Assembly (NCBI GenBank): GCA_964601575.1
Contig: CAZROA010000057.1
Location: 1 to 16,925 of the forward strand
Length of the DNA: 16,925 bases
Source: CAZKEG01 sp964601575
GTDB lineage: Bacteria > Desulfobacterota > Thermodesulfobacteria > Thermodesulfobacteriales > Thermodesulfatatoraceae
Direction of reading: 5' to 3'
The notes under the pieces were generated by a model. It was given only the letters and a program-made list of their open reading frames with translations, had not been told where the DNA came from and ran no database searches. Every line of letters starts with the position of its first letter. Position 1 is the stretch's first letter. The position numbers were made by a program, and so were the translations under genes. Positions 8,196 through 15,541 of this stretch are shown piece after piece.

Positions 8196-11100
8196 ATGGG
8201 AAAAGGTTCGGTCTTAGTGGTGGGGGGTGGTGTGGCTGGGGTCCAGGCTGCCCTGGATCTGGCTCACGCCGGTTTTTTGGTCCACTTGGTAGAACGAGGC
8301 CCGGCCATCGGTGGGGTTATGGCCCAGTTGGACAAGACCTTCCCCACCAATGATTGTTCCATGTGTATCCTCTCCCCCAAGTTGGTCGAGGTCGGGCGGG
8401 AATTGAATATCAACCTCCTGACCCTTTCCGAGGTCTTAGAGGTCTTAGGGGAGCCTGGAGATTTCAAGGTCCGGGTCCTAAAACACCCCCGCTATGTAGA
8501 TGAGAGCAAGTGTATAGCCTGCGGCCAATGCGCGGAAAAATGCCCCAAAAAGGTCCCTAATGAATTTGATCAAGGGCTTTCCAAGCGCAAGGCCATCTAT
8601 CTCCCCTACCCTCAGGCTGTACCCCTCAAATATGTGATTGATCCGCGGCATTGTATCTGGCTTCAAAAGCCCGGGCGTTGCGGATTCTGTGCCAAGGAAT
8701 GTCCTTCCGGGGCCATCAATTTCGAGATGAAACCAGAGGAACTGATCCTTGAGGTTGGGGCCATCGTACTGGCCCCTGGTTTTTCAAGCTTTGACCCTTA
8801 CCCCTTGGAAAATTTTGGTTATCGCCGCCTGCCCTATGTGATGACCGCCCATGAGTTTGAGCGCCTCCTCTCGGCCTCCGGACCAACCAGAGGGGAGTTG
8901 GTCAGACTCTCGGATGAGAAGGTCCCGCGCAAGATAGCCTGGATTCAGTGTGTGGGTTCCCGCGATCTGAACCGGGCCAAGCACCCCTATTGTTCCTCGG
9001 TCTGCTGTATGTATGCCCTCAAACAGGCCATCATCGCCAAAGAACACGTCAAAGGGGAGCTTGAGACGGCAATCTTTTATATGGATATGCGGACCATGGG
9101 CAAGGGTTTTGAGGCCTACCTTGAACGGGCCAAGGCTCTAGGGGTACGTTTGGTCCGTTCTCGAGTGCACACCATCTTTCCCGAAAAAGAGGGCCTTGTC
9201 CTTCGGTATTCCGATGAGTCAGGAAACATCATAAACGAATCCTTTGATCTGGTCGTTCTTTCGGTAGGGCTTGAACCCCACATTTCTCTCAAAGAGTTAG
9301 CCCAAAGGCTGGACCTTCCTCTTGATGGGTTTGGTTTTCTGAAGAGCCGCATGGGAGAGAATCGCCCAGGGATCTTTGTCTGCGGAGCAGCCAGCGAACC
9401 CAAGGATATTCCCCAATCGGTGACCGAGGCCAGTGCTGCGGCGGCCCTGGCGGAGACCCTCCTGGCCGAAGCCCGCGGGACAGAGATCAGAGAAAAGACC
9501 TATCCCCCGGAGCGGTTTGTCTTTCCCGAAGAACCACGCATTGGGGTCTTTGTTTGTCATTGTGGGTTAAACATCGCCAGCGTGGTTAACGTCGAAGAGG
9601 TGGTTGAATTTGCCAAGGAACTACCGGATGTGGTCTATGCCGAACACAACCTCTTTACCTGTGCCCAGGATACCATCAATCGTATTAATAAGACCATCGT
9701 AGAAAAGGGGCTTAATCGCGTGGTGGTGGCCGCTTGTAGCCCCCGGACCCACGAGCCGCTTTTCCAGGAGACCTTACGGGCGGCAGGGCTTAATCCCTTC
9801 CTCTTTGAAATGGCCAACATCCGCGACCAAGATTCCTGGGTCCATCCAGGTGAGCCCCAAAAGGCCACGGAGAAAGCCAAAGAACTGGTAGCCATGGCGG
9901 TGAACCGGGTGCGTTTGAAGCGACCGGTTCCTTTGGTGACTATCAAGGTCAAGAGGGCGGCCCTGGTGGTAGGCGGCGGTCTTTCCGGAATGCAGGCGGC
10001 CCTTTCCCTGGCGAATCAAGGTTTTTCCGTCACCCTGGTGGAAAGAAACGATCACCTGGGAGGTTATGCCCTTAGATTTTCGAAAGAGGTCTTCGGTAAA
10101 CCCATGTTTGAATGGGCCAAAGAGCTGGCCGCCAAGGTAGAAAGGCACCCGAAGATCGATCTGCGTCTCAAGACCACGGTGACCAAGGTCGAGGGTTCGG
10201 TAGGGGATTTTCGCACTACCCTTTCCGATGGTACCGAGGTCCATCACGGGGTGGCCATCTTGGCTGTTGGGGCCAAGCCTTATATCCCAGAAGGGAAATA
10301 TGCCTTTGGTTACGGCCAGAGCGAGAAGGTCAAGACCCTCCTTGAGGTGGACGAATTACTCAAGGACCCGGAAAAGATAAAGGCCCTAAAACAGGTGGTC
10401 TTTATTCAGTGCGTGGGCTCAAGGGTGCCGGAGAGGCTTTATTGCAGCCGGGTCTGCTGTACCCACACTATGGAACAGATTTTAAAGCTTAAAGAGATCA
10501 ATCCCGAGCTTGAGATCTTTGTCCTTTATCGAGATATTAGGACCTATGGGTGGCGGGAGGTCTTGTATCAAAAGGCCCGGGAGAAAGGGGCCCTTTTTAT
10601 TCGCTATGATCTGGATCATCTCCCAGAGGTCCGGGTGCAAGAGAAAAGGCTAGAGGTCAAGACCTTTGACCATATCCTCAAGCGAGATCTGGTCTTTCAA
10701 CCTGATCTCTTGGTCTTGGCCAACGGAATCGTGCCTGATGAATCGGCCAAAGATCTGGCCCAGCTCTTTAAATGCGCCACTACTCAGGAAGGTTTCATGC
10801 TTGAGGCCCACATGAAACTTCGCCCGGTAGACTTTGCCACCGAAGGGGTCTTTATGGCTGGGCTTTGTCATTACCCCAAAATGGCCGAAGAAAGCCTTTC
10901 TCAGGCCTTGGCTGCCGCGGCCAGGGCAGCCAATATCTTGGCCAAAGAAGAACTACCGGCAGAGAGTCTCATTGCTCAGGTTGATCCGCGCAAATGTGTG
11001 GCTTGCGGATTATGCGTGAGCATCTGTCCGTATCACGCCCCGAGTCTCAAAGAAGTAAGGCCCTTTGGTCTAGTCTCGGTCATAGACGAGGCCCTGTGTA

Positions 11101-11216
11101 AGGGGTGTGGTAATTGCGCTGCCGCCTGTCGTTCAGGGGCGATCAAGGTGAAAAACTTGGCCGAGGAAGAAATCCTCTCCGCCGTCGAAGGGGCCTTGGG
11201 CCGGGTGTGGAGTTAA
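8196..11216 (+). CDS. hdrA: HdrA-type flavin/Fe-S subunit with two FAD modules (1006 aa)
   Basis: HdrA is the flavin subunit of heterodisulfide-reductase-type complexes and the usual site of electron bifurcation. This one is about 350 residues longer than a methanogen HdrA. Residues 1-440 form an extra HdrA-like module: FAD motif GGGVAG (10-15), TNDCSMC (51-57), ferredoxin clusters C106-C116 and C153/C162/C165/C169, and YCSSVCC (265-271). Residues 448-1006 look like a nearly complete HdrA: CHCGLNIA (454-461), CSPRTHEPLF (514-523), the EMANIRDQ region (538-545), FAD motif GGGLSG (593-598), YCSRVCC (749-755), and C-terminal 4Fe-4S clusters C934, C937, C940, C944 and C968, C971, C974, C978. The gene lies between the HdrCB-like and MvhD genes and matches their expected partner. 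I am sure of the family; that bifurcation occurs here is inferred. Confidence 0.88.
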   Translation: MGKGSVLVVGGGVAGVQAALDLAHAGFLVHLVERGPAIGGVMAQLDKTFPTNDCSMCILSPKLVEVGRELNINLLTLSEVLEVLGEPGDFKVRVLKHPRYVDESKCIACGQCAEKCPKKVPNEFDQGLSKRKAIYLPYPQAVPLKYVIDPRHCIWLQKPGRCGFCAKECPSGAINFEMKPEELILEVGAIVLAPGFSSFDPYPLENFGYRRLPYVMTAHEFERLLSASGPTRGELVRLSDEKVPRKIAWIQCVGSRDLNRAKHPYCSSVCCMYALKQAIIAKEHVKGELETAIFYMDMRTMGKGFEAYLERAKALGVRLVRSRVHTIFPEKEGLVLRYSDESGNIINESFDLVVLSVGLEPHISLKELAQRLDLPLDGFGFLKSRMGENRPGIFVCGAASEPKDIPQSVTEASAAAALAETLLAEARGTEIREKTYPPERFVFPEEPRIGVFVCHCGLNIASVVNVEEVVEFAKELPDVVYAEHNLFTCAQDTINRINKTIVEKGLNRVVVAACSPRTHEPLFQETLRAAGLNPFLFEMANIRDQDSWVHPGEPQKATEKAKELVAMAVNRVRLKRPVPLVTIKVKRAALVVGGGLSGMQAALSLANQGFSVTLVERNDHLGGYALRFSKEVFGKPMFEWAKELAAKVERHPKIDLRLKTTVTKVEGSVGDFRTTLSDGTEVHHGVAILAVGAKPYIPEGKYAFGYGQSEKVKTLLEVDELLKDPEKIKALKQVVFIQCVGSRVPERLYCSRVCCTHTMEQILKLKEINPELEIFVLYRDIRTYGWREVLYQKAREKGALFIRYDLDHLPEVRVQEKRLEVKTFDHILKRDLVFQPDLLVLANGIVPDESAKDLAQLFKCATTQEGFMLEAHMKLRPVDFATEGVFMAGLCHYPKMAEESLSQALAAAARAANILAKEELPAESLIAQVDPRKCVACGLCVSICPYHAPSLKEVRPFGLVSVIDEALCKGCGNCAAACRSGAIKVKNLAEEEILSAVEGALGRVWS

Positions 11217-11226
11217 GGGGGCTAAT

Positions 11227-11646
11227 ATGTGGGAACCGAAGATAATCGCCTTTTTGTGTAATTGGTGCAGTTATGCCGGGGCTGATCTGGCTGGTGTTTC
11301 CCGTCTGGCCTATCCACCCAGTATTCGCGTGGTACGGGTCCCTTGTTCCAGCCGTGTCTCACCGGCCATGATCCTTGACGCCCTAAAGGCTGGGGCAGAC
11401 GGGGTCTTGGTCTCGGGTTGTCATCCCGGAGATTGTCATTATCAGACTGGAAACCTCTATGCCCGGCGCAGATTTTACTTGCTCAAAAAACTCCTTGAGT
11501 TCGTTGGCCTTGAACCAGATCGCGTCCACTTCGCCTGGATCTCGGCCTCGGAGGGCGATGTCTTTGCCAAGATGGTCTCTGAAGTGACGGAAAGGGTCCG
11601 TGCCTTAGGGCCGAATCTCAAATTTCGGAAGGAGTTAAAGAAATGA
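11227..11646 (+). CDS. mvhD: MvhD/FlxD-type 2Fe-2S electron-transfer subunit (139 aa)
   Basis: This small iron-sulfur protein wires a hydrogenase or NADH-oxidising module to HdrA. It has the family cysteine pattern C11-xx-C14 (FLCNWCSYAGAD), C40 (VPCSSRV) and C65, C70 (GCHPGDCHY), and the usual length of about 140 residues. It starts ten bases after the HdrA stop. Its TGA stop overlaps the next ATG by four bases (ATGA), so translation is probably coupled. No hydrogenase subunits occur in the window, whereas an NAD/FAD-binding subunit does (14660-15502). It therefore fits the FlxD role in an Flx-Hdr complex better than a methanogen MvhADG hydrogenase. Confidence 0.88.
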   Translation: MWEPKIIAFLCNWCSYAGADLAGVSRLAYPPSIRVVRVPCSSRVSPAMILDALKAGADGVLVSGCHPGDCHYQTGNLYARRRFYLLKKLLEFVGLEPDRVHFAWISASEGDVFAKMVSEVTERVRALGPNLKFRKELKK

Positions 11647-12614
11647 ATCTTACCGAGGCGGTTCGTCAAGCGGCCAGAGAGGTCCTTGAAAAAGGCCAGG
11701 CAGAGATAGTGCTCGGGTATACGAAGGGCTCATATCCCTGGCGAAATCGGGTCATTTATGTCTCTCGGCCTGAAGAGGTAGAAAGATTGGTCTGGCCGAG
11801 TTTTGGGGTGCTTTCTCTGGCCAATTATCTGCATAAGCTTAAGGGCAAAAAGGTAGCCCTCTTGGCCAATGGTTGCACGGCAAGGGCCGTAAACGTCCTC
11901 CTGCAAGAAGATCAGCTAAAGAGAGAAGATCTCTTTATCATCGGGGTACCCTGTCCGGGTATGCTTGATCCTTCTAAGGTAAGGAATCTGGCTCCTCAGT
12001 TGGTAGAAGATAATTTTAAAGATGAAGTTTTGATTGTAACTGACGATAATAAAGTAAAAATCAGACGTGAAGAACTTCTTAGGGCCAATTGTTTGGAGTG
12101 TCGGCACCCTACCCCACCGCTTTATGATGTACTTATTGAGGCTGAGCCCAAAGAGATCTCGAAAGATCCCTATCAATTGGTCTCGGAGATAGAAGAGAAA
12201 GATATCCCTTCTCGGTGGGAGTGGTTCACGAAAGAGATTGTCAGTCGGTGTCTGAGGTGTTATGCCTGTCGGCAGGCCTGTCCCTTATGCTATTGCCCTA
12301 CCTGTTTTGTAGATGACTCACGGCCCCAATGGGTTGGAAAGACCAGAGACCTGATTGATACTGCCCTCTACCACCTGGTGCGCGCCTATCATTTGGCTGG
12401 TCGTTGTGTGGATTGCGGCTCTTGTGAAGCCGCCTGCCCCATGGACATTCCCTTAAGGCTCTTGACCAAAAAGCTCGAAAAAGAGGCCTTTACTGTCTTT
12501 AGCTATGAGGCTGGGCTTGATCCAGAGAGGCCTTTGCTGCTTCAGGACTTTGCCCCAGATGATCCCGAAGACTTCATGATCACCCACATCCTTAGACAGG
12601 AGGGCAAGATTTAA
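11643..12614 (+). CDS. 4Fe-4S electron-transfer subunit of the Flx/F420-dehydrogenase-beta-like kind (323 aa)
   Basis: I take this as one of the two Fe-S subunits (FlxB/FlxC-like) that link FlxA to MvhD/HdrA. The N-terminal half is a mixed alpha/beta domain with isolated cysteines (C78 in ANGCTAR, C104 in VPCPGM, C150/C153 in NCLEC). The C-terminal half holds two ferredoxin motifs: C203, C206, C209, C213, followed by a further C216/C218/C221 cluster in PLCYCPTCF, and C255, C258, C261, C265. It resembles ferredoxin-type subunits annotated near F420 hydrogenase/dehydrogenase beta. The RBS AAGGAG sits inside the mvhD 3' end, eight bases before ATG. The next gene starts 14 bases after its stop. 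Family membership is moderately sure, but I cannot assign FlxB versus FlxC by letter. Confidence 0.7.
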   Translation: MNLTEAVRQAAREVLEKGQAEIVLGYTKGSYPWRNRVIYVSRPEEVERLVWPSFGVLSLANYLHKLKGKKVALLANGCTARAVNVLLQEDQLKREDLFIIGVPCPGMLDPSKVRNLAPQLVEDNFKDEVLIVTDDNKVKIRREELLRANCLECRHPTPPLYDVLIEAEPKEISKDPYQLVSEIEEKDIPSRWEWFTKEIVSRCLRCYACRQACPLCYCPTCFVDDSRPQWVGKTRDLIDTALYHLVRAYHLAGRCVDCGSCEAACPMDIPLRLLTKKLEKEAFTVFSYEAGLDPERPLLLQDFAPDDPEDFMITHILRQEGKI

Positions 12615-12628
12615 CCGCGGAGGCCTTT

Positions 12629-13618
12629 ATGCTTTATACACTTCCTAAAACAGAACTTACCGGCTGGTTGGAGAAACTGGCCCAACAATACGAATTATTC
12701 GTTCCCGTTTCTCCCGATGGCTTTGACCGATACCAGGGGCAAGAGCTTTATTTAGAGGGTAAGACCAAGCTTTCGGCCAAGGAGTTCTTTCTCCCGGCCA
12801 GAGAAGAAATGCTTCGGTTTCAGGCCGTGCCCTCGGCCTTGCCGGAAAAGGTCACACCGCTTAGCCAGGAGGTAGTGGTCTTTGGCGTCAGGCCTTGTGA
12901 TGCCAAGGGTATCGCCCTTATAGGTAAAGTCTTTGAGAGAGATGAATTTTTTAAGGCCCGTCGGGAAAGGACCTATCTTATTGGTTACCTCTGCCCTACC
13001 CCGGGGAGGGATTGTTTCTGCGGGGCCATGGGCGTAGACCCCTTCTCCGGCCAAGGGCTTGAGATCTTAGTCATCGAAAATGGTGAGAGATTTTTGATAA
13101 AGGCCTTTAGCGAAAAAGGAAGAGATTTGGTAACCCTTTCTCCGGCCAAAGAGGCCACTGAAGAAGAAAAAGAACTCTTTGCCCAAAAAAAAGAGACCTT
13201 TTTGAGGCAGTTTAAGCCGGCGCCTGTCCTTGAGAAGCTGAAAGAAAAAGACCTCCTGGCCATCTATAAGGCCCCTTTTTGGGAAGAAATAGCCTTTTCG
13301 TGTCTTAACTGTGGGACTTGTACCTTCCTTTGCCCCACTTGTTATTGCTTTGATGTCCAAGACGAGGTGGTGGGGCAAGAAGGGGTAAGGGTGCGCCTCT
13401 GGGATGCCTGTATGTTTTCCCTGTATTCCCAACATGCCTCAGGGCATAATCCTCGCCGCCATCCTGCCGCCCGATTTCGTAATCGCTTCATGCATAAGTT
13501 CAAATATTTCCTCGATCTTTACGGTGAGCCCCTTTGCGTGGGCTGCGGGCGATGTCTTGAAGAATGCCCGGCTAATATCAATCTCTGGGAAGTAATTACC
13601 AAAATGGCTGAAGATTAA
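12629..13618 (+). CDS. Sulfhydrogenase-beta/AsrA-like 4Fe-4S subunit of the Flx module (329 aa)
   Basis: The protein belongs to the HydB (sulfhydrogenase beta)/anaerobic sulfite reductase A family, which passes electrons between the FAD/NAD subunit and other Fe-S partners. Hallmarks are GVRPCDAKGI (C90), the C122 and C129-F-C131 pair in PGRDCFCGAMG, the ferredoxin motif C225, C228, C231, C235 with extra C238/C240, and the last motif C303, C306, C309, C313. There is no membrane segment. A GGAGG at 12619-12623 precedes the ATG by five bases. In comparable operons a HydG/FlxA-type flavoprotein follows directly. Here that gene is displaced about 1 kb downstream by the AT-rich toxin pair. Confidence 0.78.
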   Translation: MLYTLPKTELTGWLEKLAQQYELFVPVSPDGFDRYQGQELYLEGKTKLSAKEFFLPAREEMLRFQAVPSALPEKVTPLSQEVVVFGVRPCDAKGIALIGKVFERDEFFKARRERTYLIGYLCPTPGRDCFCGAMGVDPFSGQGLEILVIENGERFLIKAFSEKGRDLVTLSPAKEATEEEKELFAQKKETFLRQFKPAPVLEKLKEKDLLAIYKAPFWEEIAFSCLNCGTCTFLCPTCYCFDVQDEVVGQEGVRVRLWDACMFSLYSQHASGHNPRRHPAARFRNRFMHKFKYFLDLYGEPLCVGCGRCLEECPANINLWEVITKMAED

Positions 13619-13625
13619 GCCGACT

Positions 13626-13976
13626 ATGTCGTTTAAAGAAGATCCAAACGAAGAAAATCTTAAGAGAATAGCAGAAACAATTTGTAAAGAGGCCTTTTGG
13701 GGAGATTATAACTATACGGCTAAAGATATCTTGGAAATTATTTCTGATCCTTCAAGAGAAAAAGAACGTTTTTTTATCTTTCAAAAGGCACTATTTAATC
13801 TAAAAGAACCTTGGATTTTGACCAAAATTTTTTCTCACAAGGAAATACAGACATTTTTAAAACAAATAAGACCAAATCAAAAATTTGCCTGGCTTACGGA
13901 GCGAATTAAGATATGGCGTAATATTTTTCTTGGAGAAAGGAATGAACTCCTTAAGACAAAATGGAGATTCACATAG
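13626..13976 (+). CDS. Unrecognised 116-aa protein, candidate antitoxin to the overlapping toxin gene
   Basis: I do not recognise a family. The product is small, charged and predicted mostly helical (FFIFQKALFNLKEPWIL is one amphipathic stretch), without signal peptide, membrane segment or clear Cys/His metal site. Its 3' end overlaps the nucleotidyltransferase gene by 35 bases, the usual arrangement of an antitoxin upstream of its toxin. It is too short to be a full AbiEi antitoxin, and I do not see that family's winged-helix start. It begins seven bases after the preceding stop with no convincing Shine-Dalgarno, so it may rely on translational coupling. Base composition is clearly AT-rich, unlike the metabolic genes around it. 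The antitoxin role rests on position only. Confidence 0.6.
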   Translation: MSFKEDPNEENLKRIAETICKEAFWGDYNYTAKDILEIISDPSREKERFFIFQKALFNLKEPWILTKIFSHKEIQTFLKQIRPNQKFAWLTERIKIWRNIFLGERNELLKTKWRFT

Positions 13977-14649
13977 TTATTACCAAAAGATTTACCAACT
14001 CCAAGATTATATACTTGAGGTTATTTTTGCTAAAACCGACGAACATAGCTTTTATTTAACCGGTGGAACAGCTCTAAACCGTTTTTATTATCCGGTGCGT
14101 TATAGCGAAGATTTAGATTTTTTTACCAATGAAAACAATCTTTTTAGGGATGATTTACGCTTATTAATAGAAGAATTTAACAAAAAATCTTTGCCTTTTA
14201 TTAGAGAAATTGATTCACGTGATTTTGTACGTCTAATTTTTTTTCCTGAAGAAGGAAAAGTAAAAGTTGATTTTGTCAATGATCGAGTTTTTAGATATGG
14301 GAAACCACAATATTTTAATCATAAACGAATAGATAATGTTTGGAATATTTTGGCAAATAAAATTTGTGCCGTAATTTCACGCGACGATCCCAAAGATGTG
14401 GCTGATATCTTGACTATCGCCACTAATGAAGAGTTTGTTTGGCATGAAATAATCTCTATTGCCCAAAAAAAAGAAAATTTCGAAAGGGCCTTTCTTATAG
14501 AACGGTTAAAAAGTTTTCCTTTAGAACTTTTTGATACATGTCTATTTATTAACGAAGAAACAGGCGAAAAATATAAAAAGTTGCTCCCTATCTTGATAGA
14601 AGATCTTATACAAGGGGAAGAGAATTCTCTTAAAAAGTTTAACGATTAG
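13942..14649 (+). CDS. AbiEii-family nucleotidyltransferase toxin (235 aa)
   Basis: The protein has the nucleotidyltransferase signature of the AbiEii/AbiGii toxin family: GGTAL (41-45), then RYSEDLDFF (53-61) with the DxD-type acidic pair D57/D59, a third acidic position D110 in VKVDF, and the family motif NK-x5-SRDDPKDVADI (139-156). Such proteins are toxins of AbiE-like toxin-antitoxin and phage-abortive systems and modify RNA or other targets with nucleotides; the target here is unknown. I chose ATG 13942 because GGAG (13932-13935) precedes it by six bases. An in-frame start at 13885 would add 19 residues without an RBS. GC content is near 27 percent on a sampled line (14281-14340), versus about 53 percent in the next gene (15061-15120), suggesting acquisition by transfer. 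Confidence 0.82.
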   Translation: MNSLRQNGDSHSYYQKIYQLQDYILEVIFAKTDEHSFYLTGGTALNRFYYPVRYSEDLDFFTNENNLFRDDLRLLIEEFNKKSLPFIREIDSRDFVRLIFFPEEGKVKVDFVNDRVFRYGKPQYFNHKRIDNVWNILANKICAVISRDDPKDVADILTIATNEEFVWHEIISIAQKKENFERAFLIERLKSFPLELFDTCLFINEETGEKYKKLLPILIEDLIQGEENSLKKFND

Positions 14650-14653
14650 GAGG
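14648..14653 (+). promoter_or_regulatory. Shine-Dalgarno overlapping the toxin stop codon
   Basis: AGGAGG begins inside the TAG stop (14647-14649) of the toxin and lies six bases before ATG 14660. Translation of the toxin and of the FlxA-like subunit may therefore be coupled. Confidence 0.75.
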
Positions 14654-14659
14654 CCGAAG

Positions 14660-15502
14660 ATGGTCGCTGTCCCTGAGCTTAGTTTTCTCCCTTATCCGGC
14701 AAGGATAGAAAAGATAGTAGTGGAAACCGAAGATGGGCTCTTAAAGAGCTTTTATCTCCGATTGATAAACGAAGAAGATCGTAAGCAGTGGCGACATAAA
14801 CCCGGACAATTTGCCATGCTTTCGGTCTTGGGAAAGGGCGAGTGTCCCATTGGCCTGGCCTCTTCTCCTTCGGAAGAGCTCCTCATGTTTACCGTCTTTC
14901 GCACGGGCCTGGTCACCGATGCCTTACATCGTTTACCCGAAGGGACCATCATCGGCCTCCGCGGTCCCATGGGGAACGGCTATCCGATAGAGGAATTTAA
15001 GGGTAAAAACGTGGTCCTTATTGCCGGCGGCTTTGCCGTGACCACCCTTCGAGCTACCTTGGTCTATCTCCTTGAACATCGGAAAGACTATGGCGAGATC
15101 ACCATGATCTACGGGGCCCGAAATCCGGGGCTCTTGCTTTATAAAGAAGAACTGGCCCAATGGCAAAGACGTGAAGACCTAAATCTCTATCTTACCATTG
15201 ATTGTCAAGTCCCGGGCTGGGAGGGGTTGGTAGGGTTTGTCCCCCAAATTACCGAGCAGGTAGCGCCTAAAAGCGAAAACGCGGTGGTCTTGGTCTGCGG
15301 CCCACCAATCATGATCAAGTTTACTCTGCCTATTTTGGAAAAATTGGGGTTTGGTCCGGAAGAGATCTATCTCTCCTTAGAAAACCGCATGCGTTGCGGG
15401 CTCGGGCTCTGCCATCACTGTAACGTTGGGCCGGTCTTGGTCTGCAAAGACGGGCCGGTCTTTACCTTGGCCGAGCTCAAGAACCTTCCCCCAGAATACT
15501 GA
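14660..15502 (+). CDS. flxA: FAD/NAD(P)-binding subunit, FlxA/sulfhydrogenase-gamma/AsrB-like (280 aa)
   Basis: This is the ferredoxin-reductase-like subunit expected to oxidise NAD(P)H and pass electrons through FAD and a 2Fe-2S cluster to the Fe-S subunits and MvhD. The FAD domain carries PGQFAMLSV (48-56) and ECPIGLASSP (61-70), the phosphate loop RGPMGNG (101-107) follows, and the nucleotide-binding domain starts at GGFAVTTLR (123-131). VCGPP (212-216) is the usual late NAD-domain motif. The C-terminal 2Fe-2S cluster is C246-x4-C251-xx-C254-x7-C262, as in PyrK/HydG. The FAD and NAD loops differ from the commoner forms I remember (SISS and GGxGxAPLR). The product belongs with the 323-aa and 329-aa proteins although a toxin pair now separates them. 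PyrK is an alternative for the fold, but no pyrimidine gene is near. Confidence 0.8.
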   Translation: MVAVPELSFLPYPARIEKIVVETEDGLLKSFYLRLINEEDRKQWRHKPGQFAMLSVLGKGECPIGLASSPSEELLMFTVFRTGLVTDALHRLPEGTIIGLRGPMGNGYPIEEFKGKNVVLIAGGFAVTTLRATLVYLLEHRKDYGEITMIYGARNPGLLLYKEELAQWQRREDLNLYLTIDCQVPGWEGLVGFVPQITEQVAPKSENAVVLVCGPPIMIKFTLPILEKLGFGPEEIYLSLENRMRCGLGLCHHCNVGPVLVCKDGPVFTLAELKNLPPEY

Positions 15503-15541
15503 GCGTTTCCCTTAGGCCAAAGCTGGGCTATTCTCAGAGGC

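Noticed and set aside
13885..13941. Upstream start for the toxin giving 19 more residues
   Set aside because: It lies deeper inside the 116-aa gene, has no RBS, and the family core begins well after ATG 13942.
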